64,000 bases of DNA, taken from assembly GCA_900129675.1 (NCBI GenBank), contig FSRD01000003.1, positions 434,001-498,000 of the forward strand, in the 5' to 3' direction. A program made the translations under genes and the position numbers. A model generated the notes under the pieces. The model saw nothing but the letters and a program-made list of their open reading frames with translations. It was not told the DNA's origin and did no database searches. Source of the stretch: Bradyrhizobium erythrophlei (GTDB lineage: Bacteria; Pseudomonadota; Alphaproteobacteria; Rhizobiales; Xanthobacteraceae). Positions 7,229-16,228 of the stretch are shown here, in pieces. The stretch's first letter is position 1. The number at the start of each line of letters is the position of its first letter.

Positions 7229-8308
7229 ATGTCGCTTACCCCGCGTTTTCACCGCCTTTCCGTCAACGACCTGCGCCGCGAAGCGCCGGATGCGGTGTCG
7301 CTGACATTTGCGATTCCCAGAGAGCTGGCCGACGATTACAGCTTCGCGCCGGGTCAGTATCTGACCCTGCGCACGACGATGGACGGCGAGGAAGTGCGCC
7401 GCTCCTATTCGATCTGCTCCGGCCCCGATGATGGTGAATTGCGGATCGCCGTGAAGAAGGTCGATGGCGGGGCGTTCTCGAGCTGGGCTGCGGATGAATT
7501 GAAGGCCGGCGACGAGCTCGACGTGATGACGCCGACCGGCCGCTTCGGTGTCGCGCATGCGCCCGATTCCGCGCGGGTCTATGTCGGATTTGCCGCGGGC
7601 TCGGGCATCACGCCGATCCTGTCGATCGTGAAGGGCGTGCTGACGCGCGAGCCGAACAGCCGCTTCTTCCTGTTCTACGGCAACCGCTCGACCTCGGGCA
7701 TGCTGTTCCTCGAAGAACTGGAAGAGCTGAAAGACCGTTTCATGCAGCGCTTCTCGTTGTTCCATGTCATCTCGGGCGAAGAGCAGGACATTCCGATCCT
7801 GCATGGCCGGCTCGATGGCGAGAAGGTCAGGGTGCTGCTGCGTTCGCTGGTGCCGGCGCCCAGCGTCGACCACGTCTTCATCTGCGGCCCGGCCGGTATG
7901 AGCGAGGACATCGAGACCACCTGCCGCGAGATCGGCATTGCCGATGACAAAATTCACGTCGAGCGCTTCGTCTCCGAATTCGGCGGCAAGCCGCGCGCGA
8001 AGAAAGTTGTTTCGCCTGGCGCGCCGCCGAAGGCGACGGCTTCGCTGATCATCGACGGCAAGCGCCGCGAGGTCCCGGTCGCCGAGGATGAATCGATCCT
8101 CGATGCGGCGCTGCGCGCCGGCATGGATCTGCCGTTCGCCTGCAAGGGCGGCATGTGCTCGACCTGCCGCGCCAAGCTGGTCGAGGGCGAAGCGCAGATG
8201 GAAGTGAACTATTCGCTGGAGCCGTGGGAGCTGAAGGCGGGATTTATTCTCACCTGCCAGGCGCGGCCATGCTCGGACAAGGTCGTGGTCGATTACGACC
8301 ACGTTTGA
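7229..8308 (+). CDS. paaE: Phenylacetyl-CoA epoxidase reductase subunit PaaE
   Basis: NADPH-dependent reductase feeding electrons to the PaaA diiron centre. It is 359 residues: an FAD-binding barrel at the N terminus with RRSYSICSG (about 49-57), an NAD(P)-binding region with YVGFAAGSGITP (about 114-125) and the CGP motif near 220, then a plant-type 2Fe-2S ferredoxin domain with CKGGMCSTC near 306-314 and a distal TCQ cysteine. The open frame extends upstream into repeat A2; the ATG at 7229, preceded by GGGGGGAG, is the better start and begins MSLTPRFHRLSV. Confidence 0.95.
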   Translation: MSLTPRFHRLSVNDLRREAPDAVSLTFAIPRELADDYSFAPGQYLTLRTTMDGEEVRRSYSICSGPDDGELRIAVKKVDGGAFSSWAADELKAGDELDVMTPTGRFGVAHAPDSARVYVGFAAGSGITPILSIVKGVLTREPNSRFFLFYGNRSTSGMLFLEELEELKDRFMQRFSLFHVISGEEQDIPILHGRLDGEKVRVLLRSLVPAPSVDHVFICGPAGMSEDIETTCREIGIADDKIHVERFVSEFGGKPRAKKVVSPGAPPKATASLIIDGKRREVPVAEDESILDAALRAGMDLPFACKGGMCSTCRAKLVEGEAQMEVNYSLEPWELKAGFILTCQARPCSDKVVVDYDHV

Positions 8309-8309
8309 T

Positions 8310-8391
8310 CGTCATTCCGGGGCGCGTCGTAGACGCGAACCCGGAATCTCGAGATTCCGGGTCTGGTTCTTCGGACCATCCCGGAATGACG
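8310..8391. repeat. Family G palindromic repeat between paaE and paaI
   Basis: CGTCATTCCGGGGCGCG at the left pairs with CATCCCGGAATGACG at the right; at the centre is the perfect palindrome CCCGGAATCTCGAGATTCCGGG split over 8340-8361. A single copy in this window, of the same general style as family A (begins CGTCATT, ends AATGACG). Confidence 0.8.
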
Positions 8392-8481
8392 GAAGTGGAC
8401 AGCGTTGACAGCTCGGGTGCTGCGCTCAAAACTAACGGCAGAGAGGCCTGACTATACGGGCCCGGCAACAGGGAGTTCGAA

Positions 8482-8946
8482 GTGAACGTCAAGGCTACGC
8501 TTTCGCCGGAAGATCTCGCGCACGCCTGCGCGGACGCGATGTGGAAGGAGGATGACGCCAGTCAGGGCCTCGGCATGGAGATTGTCGAGATCAAGCCCGG
8601 GCAGGCGACGCTGTCCATGACCGTGAGGCCGTACATGGTCAACGGCCAGCGCATCGCCCATGGCGGCTTCATCTTCACGCTGGCGGACTCCGCCTTTGCC
8701 TTTGCCTGCAACACCCACAACGATCGCGTCGTCGCGGCAGAGGGTAACATCACCTTCATCCGGCCGGGCAAGCTCGGCGACCGCCTGGTTGCGACCGCGC
8801 GCGAAATCTCGCGCAGCGGACGATCCGGAATCTATGACGTACGCGTCACCGTGAACGACATTGTCATTGCCGAGTTCCGCGGTCATTCGCGCGCCATCGC
8901 AGGCACGTGGCTGCCGGTAGCCGAGACCGATACCAAACAAAAATAG
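8482..8946 (+). CDS. paaI: Hydroxyphenylacetyl-CoA thioesterase PaaI
   Basis: Hotdog-fold thioesterase of 154 residues that releases CoA from stalled phenylacetate-pathway thioesters. The family signature HGGFIFTLADSAFAFACNT is at about residues 60-78 and contains the acidic catalytic residue; GNITFIRPG follows. It starts with GTG, chosen because a GGGAG site lies 7 bp upstream and no in-frame ATG precedes the conserved domain. It lies 18 bp before paaK and after repeat G. The position inside the paa operon supports the specific name. Confidence 0.92.
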   Translation: MNVKATLSPEDLAHACADAMWKEDDASQGLGMEIVEIKPGQATLSMTVRPYMVNGQRIAHGGFIFTLADSAFAFACNTHNDRVVAAEGNITFIRPGKLGDRLVATAREISRSGRSGIYDVRVTVNDIVIAEFRGHSRAIAGTWLPVAETDTKQK

Positions 8947-8964
8947 ATTTCAGGGAAACGCGCC

Positions 8965-10296
8965 ATGGCCATGACGAAGCTCAAATCCAGCGGAAGCGGT
9001 TACCACGCCGAAATGGACGACGCCGAGCGCGCCTCGCGCGACGAGATCATGGCGTTGCAGACCAAACGCCTCGCCTGGTCGCTGGCGCATGCCTACGATA
9101 ACGTCGCGCATTACAAGAAGGCGTTCGACAAGGCCGGCGTCCATCCCGGCGATTTCAAGCAGCTCTCCGACCTCGCCAAATTCCCGTTCACGGTGAAAAC
9201 CGATTTGCGCGATAATTATCCGTTCAACATGTTCGCGGTGCCGCGCGAAAAACTCGTGCGCGTCCACGCGTCTTCCGGCACCACCGGCAAGCCGATCGTG
9301 GTCGGCTACACCAGGGGCGATATCGACACCTGGTCGGACGTGATGGCACGCTCGATCCGCGCCGCCGGCGGCCGCTCCGGCATGATCATGCACAACGCCT
9401 ATGGCTACGGCCTGTTCACCGGCGGGTTGGGGGCGCATTACGGCGCCGAAAAACTCGGCTGCACGGTGGTGCCGGTTTCCGGCGGCATGACCGAGCGACA
9501 GGTGCAGCTGATCAACGATTTCAAGCCCGACATCATCACGGTGACGCCGAGCTACATGCTGGCGATTCTCGACGAGTTCAAAAGGCTGGGCCTCGACCCG
9601 CGCAAATCCTCGCTCAGATTCGGCATCTTCGGCGCCGAACCCTGGACCAACGCGATGCGCGCCGAAATCGAGCATGCCTTCGACATGGACGCGACCGACA
9701 TCTACGGCCTCTCCGAGGTGATCGGCCCCGGTGTCGCGCAGGAATGCGTGGAGACCAAGGACGGCCTGCACATCTGGGAGGACCATTTCTATCCCGAAGT
9801 GATCGATCCCGAGACGGGCGCGGTGCTGCCTGACGGCGAGAAGGGCGAACTGGTGTTCACCTCGCTGACCAAGGAAGGTTTTCCGATCATCCGCTACCGC
9901 ACCCGCGACCTGACGCGGCTGCTGCCGGGCACGGCGCGGCCGGGCATGCGGCGGATGGAGAAGGTCACGGGACGGTCCGACGACATGATCATCCTGCGCG
10001 GCGTCAACGTGTTCCCGACCCAGATCGAGGAGGCGCTGCTGGCCACCGACTGGTGCGGCGGCCATTTCGTCATCGAGCTGACGCGCGAAGGGCGAATGGA
10101 CGAAATGACGGTGCTGGCGGAAGCGCGTTCCGAGAGCTGGGACGGCAGCGGTCTGGCCGGCCAGGCCGAAAAGGTCGCGACCTTCATCAAGAACACGATT
10201 GGCATCACCGCGCGCATCAAGGCGGTGGCGCCCGAGACGCTGGAACGTTCGCTCGGCAAGGCGAAACGGGTTTACGACAAGCGGCCGAAAGGGTAA
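8965..10296 (+). CDS. paaK: Phenylacetate-CoA ligase
   Basis: Activates phenylacetate with ATP and CoA to phenylacetyl-CoA, the substrate of PaaABCE and the likely PaaX inducer. The 443-residue protein has the AMP-binding P-loop SSGTTGKPIVVGYT at about residues 102-115, the YGLSEVIGPG motif near 247 and GRSDDMIILRGVNVFP near 335, followed by the small C-terminal domain with the catalytic lysine region LGKAKRV. Length matches PaaK. Start ATG follows CAGGGAAA; a second Met at codon 3 is also possible. Confidence 0.96.
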   Translation: MAMTKLKSSGSGYHAEMDDAERASRDEIMALQTKRLAWSLAHAYDNVAHYKKAFDKAGVHPGDFKQLSDLAKFPFTVKTDLRDNYPFNMFAVPREKLVRVHASSGTTGKPIVVGYTRGDIDTWSDVMARSIRAAGGRSGMIMHNAYGYGLFTGGLGAHYGAEKLGCTVVPVSGGMTERQVQLINDFKPDIITVTPSYMLAILDEFKRLGLDPRKSSLRFGIFGAEPWTNAMRAEIEHAFDMDATDIYGLSEVIGPGVAQECVETKDGLHIWEDHFYPEVIDPETGAVLPDGEKGELVFTSLTKEGFPIIRYRTRDLTRLLPGTARPGMRRMEKVTGRSDDMIILRGVNVFPTQIEEALLATDWCGGHFVIELTREGRMDEMTVLAEARSESWDGSGLAGQAEKVATFIKNTIGITARIKAVAPETLERSLGKAKRVYDKRPKG

Positions 10297-10338
10297 CTCC
10301 TGCCTCTCAGGTCAGACGAGACAGCGGGAAAATCCTTG

Positions 10339-11358
10339 ATGCCGGTTGCCGAAAAACCAGATGCACCGCCTGTTGCGGTCGATGCGCGCTGCGTCCGGCT
10401 GTCGGCGAAGGCGGACAATGCCGCTTCGCTGGCGCCGGGGGTCGAGACCCGCGCTTTGTCGCGCGGCGCCGATGAGCTGCTGATCGAGGTCAAGGCGGCG
10501 GCGGTCAATCCGTCGGACGTCAAGGCTGCCACCGGGTTGATGGCTTACGCAGTATTTCCCCGCACGCCCGGCCGCGATTATGCGGGGGTCGTGGTCGACG
10601 GCCCGGCGGGCTGGGTCGGGCGCGAAGTGTTCGGCTCCTCCGGCGATCTCGGCATCCGCCGCGACGGAACCCATGCGACGCATCTCGTGGTCGAAGCCGA
10701 TGCGGCGGTCGAAAAGCCCACGGGTCTATCGTGGGAGCAGGCCGCGGGCATCGGCGTGCCCTTCGTCACCGCCATGGAAGGCCTGCGCCGCGCCGGCGTT
10801 CCGAAGCCGGGCGAGACCGTGCTGGTCATGGGCGTCAACGGCAAGGTCGGTCAGGCGGCGGTGCAGATCGCGAGCTGGCACGGTGCGCGCGTGATCGGCG
10901 TGGTGCGCAGGAACGAGCCCTATGAAGGTCACGCCAATTCCAAGGTCGACGTCGTCGATGCCTCGGCGACGGATGTCGCGACGCGAGTCCGTGAACTGAC
11001 CGGCGGCATGGGCGCCGATATCGTGTTCAACACCGTCGGCGATCCCTATTTCCAGGCCGCGCATCAATCGCTCGCCTTGCGCGGGCGCCAGATCCTGATC
11101 GCCGCGGTCGACCGCATCGTGCAGTTCAACATTCTGGAATTCTATCGCGGCCAGCACACCTATGTCGGCATCGACACGCTCGGCCTGTCGTCGATCGCGA
11201 CCGGCGCAGTGCTGCGCGAGCTCGGCCCCGGCTTCGCCGGCGGGCACCTCAAGCCGTTTCCGATCAAGCCTGCCGCGATCTATCCGTTGGAGCAGGCCAA
11301 GGCGGCGTTCATCGCAGTCGCGGGCTCGTCGCGCGACCGCGTCATCCTGCGGCCGTAA
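10339..11358 (+). CDS. Zinc-type alcohol dehydrogenase / quinone oxidoreductase family protein
   Basis: Medium-chain dehydrogenase/reductase of 339 residues. The N-terminal GroES-like domain contains AAAVNPSDVKAATG and TPGRDYAGVVVDG; the Rossmann domain has the nucleotide-binding MGVNGKVGQAAVQIA near 160-175. The usual catalytic and structural zinc cysteines are not apparent, so a quinone-reductase-type, zinc-independent enzyme is likely. An upstream TTG is in frame, but the ATG at 10339 with GCGGGAAA before it is preferred. It is 42 bp after paaK and may be cotranscribed, but it is not a known paa enzyme. Confidence 0.8.
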   Translation: MPVAEKPDAPPVAVDARCVRLSAKADNAASLAPGVETRALSRGADELLIEVKAAAVNPSDVKAATGLMAYAVFPRTPGRDYAGVVVDGPAGWVGREVFGSSGDLGIRRDGTHATHLVVEADAAVEKPTGLSWEQAAGIGVPFVTAMEGLRRAGVPKPGETVLVMGVNGKVGQAAVQIASWHGARVIGVVRRNEPYEGHANSKVDVVDASATDVATRVRELTGGMGADIVFNTVGDPYFQAAHQSLALRGRQILIAAVDRIVQFNILEFYRGQHTYVGIDTLGLSSIATGAVLRELGPGFAGGHLKPFPIKPAAIYPLEQAKAAFIAVAGSSRDRVILRP

Positions 11359-11371
11359 ATAGAATTACGAA

Positions 11372-11456
11372 CGTCATTGCGAGGAGCGAAGCGACGAAGC
11401 AATCCATTCTTTCTTTTCGTAGCGCGATGGATTGCTTCGCTTCGCTCGCAATGACG
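11372..11456. repeat. Family A palindromic repeat, copy 3
   Basis: Same arms as copy 1, with the GAGGAGCGAAGCGACGAAGCAATCC order on the left and GGATTGCTTCGCTTCGCTCGC on the right (the orientation opposite to copies 1 and 2). It starts 14 bp after the oxidoreductase stop codon. Confidence 0.9.
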
Positions 11457-11488
11457 GTAGTCTCTGCAGACTCTGAGGGAACACGCCC

Positions 11489-12547
11489 ATGGACTCCGCC
11501 GCTAACATCGTCGTCCTTGCCGGCCTCGTCATCGGCCTGATCTATGGAGCGGTCGGGCTGCTCTCGGGCTTTTGCATGATGAGCAGCCTGCGCGGCCTGT
11601 GGGCGGAGGGCGACGGCCGGCTGGTCCGGACCTACGCGCTGGCGATCGGGGTTGCGATTGCGGCCTCGCAGCTTCTCGCGGCACGCGGTCTGGTCGATCT
11701 CGGCAAGTCGATCTATCTGCAGCCGTCATTCTCGGCGCCGGTGATGTTCCTCGGCGGGCTGCTGTTCGGCTACGGCATGGTGATGTCGAACGGCTGCGGC
11801 TCGCGGGCGCTGGTGCTGCTCGGCCGCGGCAATCTGCGTTCCTTCGTCGTGGTGATCGTGCTCGGCATTTTCGCGGAGATGACGCTGAAGGGCCTGATCG
11901 CGCCGGCGCGTATCGCGATGGTGCAGGCGTCGCAGGCGACGGCAAAGCTGACCTCGGTGCCGGCGCTGCTGTCGGCCGTCGGACTCGGCGAGATACCCTC
12001 GCGCATGATCGCCGCTTCGGTCCTGAGCGCGGCGCTGATCATCTTTGCTTTCGCGCATGAGCCGTTCCGGAAATCATGGGGCCAGATCGCCGCCGGCCTT
12101 ATCGTCGGCGTTCTCGTCGCCGCCGGCTGGTACGCGACCGGCTATCTCGGCGCCGACGATTTCAATCCGACGCCGGTGACCTCGCTCACCTTCATCGCGC
12201 CGATCGCGGACGCGCTGCAATATGTCATGCTGTCGACAGGATCGACGCTGAATTTCGGCATCGTCACGGTGTTCGGCGTGTTTGCCGGCAGTCTGGCGAC
12301 GGCGCTGGCCACCGGCCGCTTTCATCTCGAAGGCTATCAATCGCCGCGTCATATGCTGCGCTCCGCCGGCGGCGCGGCGCTGATGGGCGCCGGCGGCGTC
12401 ATGGCGCTCGGCTGCTCGATCGGCCAGGGGTTGACGGGGCTCTCGACGCTGTCGCTGGTGTCATTCGTTGCGGTCGCCGGAATTTTGGCGGGCACCGCCA
12501 TCGGCCTGCGCGGCGCGCTCCGCGTCAGGCCGCTGGCGGCGGCCTAG
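11489..12547 (+). CDS. YeeE/YedE family membrane transporter (sulfur-compound type)
   Basis: Inner-membrane protein of 352 residues with about nine to ten hydrophobic helices. It has the two half-repeats typical of YeeE/YedE: one with SNGCGSRALVLLGRGN (about 98-113) and one with ALGCSIGQGLTGLST (about 310-324). The cysteines in these motifs are the ones that handle thiosulfate in characterised homologues. The neighbours on the opposite strand (OsmC fusion, sulfite-oxidase-like protein) fit sulfur metabolism, but the substrate here is not known. Confidence 0.85.
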   Translation: MDSAANIVVLAGLVIGLIYGAVGLLSGFCMMSSLRGLWAEGDGRLVRTYALAIGVAIAASQLLAARGLVDLGKSIYLQPSFSAPVMFLGGLLFGYGMVMSNGCGSRALVLLGRGNLRSFVVVIVLGIFAEMTLKGLIAPARIAMVQASQATAKLTSVPALLSAVGLGEIPSRMIAASVLSAALIIFAFAHEPFRKSWGQIAAGLIVGVLVAAGWYATGYLGADDFNPTPVTSLTFIAPIADALQYVMLSTGSTLNFGIVTVFGVFAGSLATALATGRFHLEGYQSPRHMLRSAGGAALMGAGGVMALGCSIGQGLTGLSTLSLVSFVAVAGILAGTAIGLRGALRVRPLAAA

Positions 12548-12560
12548 ACACTTTTGCCTT

Positions 12561-13796
12561 TCAATCCGCAGCCTTGGTCACGATACGCACCTCCGACGTC
12601 AGGGTGCGATGCACCGGGCACTTGTCGGCGATCTCCATCAGCCGTTGGCGTTGATCGGCGTCGAGCGCGCCCTCGATTGCGATCACGCGGTCGATCTGGT
12701 CGAGCATCCCCACCTTGGTTTCGCATTCGGCGCAATCTTCCGCATGGATCTTGCTGTGCTGGAGCGTCACCGTGACGCGCTCGAGCGGCAGCGATTTGCG
12801 GTCGGCATACATCCGCATGGTCATCGACGTGCAGGCGCCGAGGCCCGCGAGCACGAAATCATACGGCCCGGGGCCGCTATCCTGACCACCTGCGGCTGTA
12901 GGTTCGTCGGCCAGCATCTGGTGCGGGCCCATGGTGACGGTTTGCTGGAACTTGCCGGCGCGGGTCTCGCGCACCACGACATGGCGCGGCGCTTCGCTGC
13001 GATCGGTGGCCGGTTCCGCTGTAGCGACGTCGATGTAGCGCTCGGACCAGGCGGTGATGACACCGGCGACATAGGCGGCGTCGCGCTTGCCGCTGAGCAG
13101 ATGATCCGCGCCCGCCAGCGAGACAAAGCTCTTGGGATGTTTGGCCGCGACGAAGATCTGCGTGGCGTTGTCGATCCCGACGGTGTCGTCGGTCGGAGAA
13201 TGCATGATCAGCAGCGCCTTGTGCAGTTTTGCGACATGCGCCATCAGGCCGTGCTCAGCTATGTCGTCGAGGAATTCGCGCTTGATGCGGAACGGCCGGC
13301 CGGCGAGTGCGACTTCGACCTCGCCGTGCTTGCGGATGTCCTCGATGCTATCCTTGAAAAGGTGAGTGACGTGCGCGGGATCGGAGGGGGCTGCGATCGT
13401 GACCACCGCCTTGGCTTCCGGAACCTGCCCGGCGGCGGCCAGGATCGCGGCGCCGCCGAGGCTGTGCCCGATCAGGATCGTCGGTGCCTGCCGGGTCTCG
13501 CGCAGATGATCGGCAGCGCGGACGAGGTCGGCGACGTTGGAGGAGAAGGTCGAATTGGCGAAATCGCCTTCGCTGGAACCAAGGCCGGTGAAATCGAACC
13601 GCAGCACCGCTATACCCTTGGCCGCCAGCGCGGTCGCAATTCGCTTCGCCGCCAGCACGTCCTTGCCGCAGGTGAAGCAATGCGCGAACAGCGCGTAGGC
13701 GGTAGGCTTGCGCTCGGGCAGATCGAGTGCGGCGGCGAGTTGATGGCCGCCTTCGCCGGTGAATTGGAAACGTTCAGTTGGCACGGTGGCCTCCAT
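12561..13796 (-). CDS. Bifunctional alpha/beta hydrolase - OsmC family fusion protein
   Basis: 411 residues in two domains. Residues about 1-255 are an alpha/beta hydrolase with nucleophile elbow G-H-S-L-G near residue 109 and a late GADHLL histidine motif. Residues about 270-411 are an OsmC/Ohr-like peroxidase-type domain with the cysteine motifs LAGLGACTSMTMRMYADRK and HAEDCAECETK. OsmC domains use two cysteines to reduce organic hydroperoxides or act on persulfides. The fused architecture recurs in proteobacteria, so it is not an artefact. It converges on the YeeE gene, 13 bp apart, and follows the sulfite-oxidase-like gene by 45 bp on the same strand. Confidence 0.88.
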   Translation of the reverse strand: MEATVPTERFQFTGEGGHQLAAALDLPERKPTAYALFAHCFTCGKDVLAAKRIATALAAKGIAVLRFDFTGLGSSEGDFANSTFSSNVADLVRAADHLRETRQAPTILIGHSLGGAAILAAAGQVPEAKAVVTIAAPSDPAHVTHLFKDSIEDIRKHGEVEVALAGRPFRIKREFLDDIAEHGLMAHVAKLHKALLIMHSPTDDTVGIDNATQIFVAAKHPKSFVSLAGADHLLSGKRDAAYVAGVITAWSERYIDVATAEPATDRSEAPRHVVVRETRAGKFQQTVTMGPHQMLADEPTAAGGQDSGPGPYDFVLAGLGACTSMTMRMYADRKSLPLERVTVTLQHSKIHAEDCAECETKVGMLDQIDRVIAIEGALDADQRQRLMEIADKCPVHRTLTSEVRIVTKAAD

Positions 13797-13841
13797 GATG
13801 GTTGTGGCCGCTTACCTCTCCCGATGGAAGAGGTGAAGAAA

Positions 13842-14522
13842 TCAATCCCCGGAATATCGCTCTTCCTTCCAGGGATCGCCGCGGTTGTGATAGCCGCGAA
13901 CTTCCCAATAGCCCGGCGCGTCCTCGCCAAGGAATTCGATGCTCTGCAGCCATTTGGCGCTCTTCCAGAAATAGAGATGCGGCACGACGAGACGCACCGG
14001 GCCGCCGTGCTCCTGCTCCAGCGGCTGGCCCGACCAGCTATGCGCGAGCAGGGCGTCTTCGGCGGCAAAATCTTCCAGCGAAAGATTGGTGGTGTAGCCG
14101 TCATGGGAATGCAGCACCACGAAACGGGCCTCCTCGCGCGGCTGGCAGGCCATCAGCAGATCGCGGGTGGCGAGGCCTTCCCATTGATTGTCGTAGCGCG
14201 ACCAGGTCGTGACGCAGTGGATGTCGGAGAGGAATTGCGTCTGCGGCTGCGCCGTGAACTGCGCAAAGTCCCAGAAGATCGGCTGTTCGACCGCGCCGTA
14301 AACGTCGAGCCGCCAGCGCTCGCGCGAGATGTTCGGCGTCAGGCCGAGATCGAGCGTCGGCCAATCCTTCGTCAGATGCTGTCCGGGCGGCAGGCGCTGG
14401 TTTTCGGGACGCGAGATCCTTCCGGTGAGGAAGCGTCCCTCGCGCGCCCAGCGTTCCTTGCTGCGCGTCAGCTTGCTCTCGGGCGGGGGCTCGTTGTCGT
14501 CGGTCATGCCGGGACCAGTCAT
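13842..14522 (-). CDS. Sulfite oxidase-like molybdopterin oxidoreductase
   Basis: 226 residues forming a single molybdopterin-binding fold of the sulfite oxidase superfamily. The molybdenum-ligating cysteine is in SDIHCVTTWSRYDNQWEG (Cys near residue 99), and the C-terminal VRLVVPHLYFWKSAKW strand pair is typical. No heme or Mo-dimerisation domain and no Tat signal are present, so it is a short cytoplasmic member of unknown substrate. The ATG overlaps the stop codon of the MHS transporter gene by ATGA, so the two are translationally coupled. A second Met at codon 6 is a possible alternative start. Confidence 0.87.
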   Translation of the reverse strand: MTGPGMTDDNEPPPESKLTRSKERWAREGRFLTGRISRPENQRLPPGQHLTKDWPTLDLGLTPNISRERWRLDVYGAVEQPIFWDFAQFTAQPQTQFLSDIHCVTTWSRYDNQWEGLATRDLLMACQPREEARFVVLHSHDGYTTNLSLEDFAAEDALLAHSWSGQPLEQEHGGPVRLVVPHLYFWKSAKWLQSIEFLGEDAPGYWEVRGYHNRGDPWKEERYSGD

Positions 14523-15841
14523 TCGTGGCGATGCATCGCCGATTCATGCTTGGTGTCGCGCATCGTTGCATAGATGAGCAGCGACAGAAAGATCATGCCC
14601 GAGAGGTAGTAATAGAACCAGTCCTCATGGCCGAGGCTCTTGAAGTACAGCGCGACCGCGGGCGCGGTGCCGCCGAACAGCGACACCGTGATCGCATAGG
14701 GCAGGCCGACGCCGAGCGCGCGGACATTGGTCGGGAACAATTCGGCCTTCACGATGGCGTTGATCGAGGTATAGCCGGCGACGAAGATCCAGGCGGTGCA
14801 GATCAGCAGGAAGGCCATGAAGGGCGACTTGGTCTCCTTCAAGGTGGTCAGGATCGGGACCGTCGACAGCGTGCCGACGACGCCGAAGAAGATCAGCAAC
14901 GGCTTGCGGCCGATGCGGTCGGACAGCGCGCCATAGAGCGGCTGCAGGATGGTCGCGAAGATCAGCGAGCCGAAGATCACGAAGGTGGTCTGGTCCTCGG
15001 TGAGGCCGACCGACAGTTTGACAAAGGTCTGCATGTAGGTGGTGAAGGTATAGAACGCCGCGGTGCCGCCGGCGGTGAGGCCGACCACCAGCAGAAGTTC
15101 CCGCGGATAGTTCAAAAGTCCGACGATCGAGCCGGTCGGTTTGGAGAGCTTCTTGGCTTCCTCGAACGCTTCGGTCTCGTGCAGATTGCGCCGCATCACG
15201 GCGGCAAAGATCGCAAGGAAAGCCCCGATCACGAACGGAATCCGCCAGCCCCAGGCCCTCAGTTCGTCTGGCGTCAGGAACACCTTCTGCAGCAACAATA
15301 GCACGATGATCGCGGTGAGCTGGCCGCCGATCAGCGTGACGTATTGGAAGCTGGAATAGAAGCCGCGATGATTGGCGTCGGCGACCTCGCTGAGATAGGT
15401 GGCGCTGGCGCCGTATTCGCCGCCGAGACTGAGGCCCTCGATGACGCGCGCCATCGCCAGAATGGCCGGCGCGAGCATGCCGATCGAGGCGTAGGTCGGT
15501 GTCACCGCGATGATCAGCGAACCGAAGCACATGCAGACCACCGACAGCGTCAGCGACAGCCGCCTGCCATAACGGTCGGCGATGAAGCCGAACAGCCAGC
15601 CGCCGAGGGGCCGCATCAGGAAGGTGGCGGCGAACAGCACCGCGGCGTTGAGCTGCTGCACCACCGGATCGCTGTTCGGAAAGAACGCCGGCGCGAAATA
15701 CAACGCGAACGCGGTATAGGCGTAGAAGTCGTACCATTCGACGAGATTGCCGACCGAGCCGATGAAGATCGCCTTGATGCGGCGCTCGACGTCGGCGATG
15801 TCGAGATGATCGGCCGCGGGCTTTATCATTTGTTCTGTCAT
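14519..15841 (-). CDS. MFS transporter, metabolite:H+ symporter (KgtP-like)
   Basis: 440-residue inner-membrane protein with twelve predicted helices. It carries the metabolite:H+ symporter features VEWYDFYAYTAFALYF in helix 1, GWLFGFIADRYGRR in loop 2-3 (major facilitator motif A) and EGLSLGGEYGASATYLSE after helix 4. Such carriers import dicarboxylates, 2-oxoglutarate, proline/betaine or shikimate. Its stop codon overlaps the sulfite-oxidase-like start, so the import function and that enzyme are linked. The ferredoxin gene ends 70 bp upstream on the same strand. Substrate not assignable from sequence. Confidence 0.87.
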   Translation of the reverse strand: MTEQMIKPAADHLDIADVERRIKAIFIGSVGNLVEWYDFYAYTAFALYFAPAFFPNSDPVVQQLNAAVLFAATFLMRPLGGWLFGFIADRYGRRLSLTLSVVCMCFGSLIIAVTPTYASIGMLAPAILAMARVIEGLSLGGEYGASATYLSEVADANHRGFYSSFQYVTLIGGQLTAIIVLLLLQKVFLTPDELRAWGWRIPFVIGAFLAIFAAVMRRNLHETEAFEEAKKLSKPTGSIVGLLNYPRELLLVVGLTAGGTAAFYTFTTYMQTFVKLSVGLTEDQTTFVIFGSLIFATILQPLYGALSDRIGRKPLLIFFGVVGTLSTVPILTTLKETKSPFMAFLLICTAWIFVAGYTSINAIVKAELFPTNVRALGVGLPYAITVSLFGGTAPAVALYFKSLGHEDWFYYYLSGMIFLSLLIYATMRDTKHESAMHRHE

Positions 15842-15910
15842 CTCGGGCTCCGCGAACGACGGTCGTTTCGCTCGTTGATATGTGAATCGATCAGATCGTC
15901 GTCAGGATCG

Positions 15911-16120
15911 CTATTCCTCGGTGACCGCGATGGCGATCTCCGGGCAATTGGTCTGGGCCAGCCATGCCTTGTCTTCCAGCCCCGCGGGAACGGAACCGTC
16001 GCCGACCTCGTGGGCGTTGCCGAATTCGTCGAGATCGAACAGTTCGGGCGCCAGCGCCTTGCAGCGCGCATGTCCCTGACATTTGTCCTGGTCGACGCGG
16101 ATTTTCAGTGTTCCTGACAT
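15911..16120 (-). CDS. Small single-cluster ferredoxin (CxxHxxC type)
   Basis: 69-residue ferredoxin with motif C-Q-G-H-A-R-C near residues 14-20 and a distal N-C-P near 58, so only three cysteines are available with His in the place of the fourth. This is the pattern of ferredoxins that serve cytochrome P450 and other monooxygenases, holding a 3Fe-4S or His-ligated 4Fe-4S centre. No P450 gene is in the window. Gene order on the minus strand is amidase, ferredoxin, MHS transporter, sulfite-oxidase-like. Acidic composition supports a soluble electron carrier. Confidence 0.87.
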   Translation of the reverse strand: MSGTLKIRVDQDKCQGHARCKALAPELFDLDEFGNAHEVGDGSVPAGLEDKAWLAQTNCPEIAIAVTEE

Positions 16121-16228
16121 GGCCGGCCTTCCTCAGCGGCGCGCGCTGCGCGCGCGCCTTGAATTTTCGTGACGGGAGTATAGCCCTGCAAGCGCCGTTC
16201 GCCAGCGTTCAAGGCGCCGTCCCGCGGT

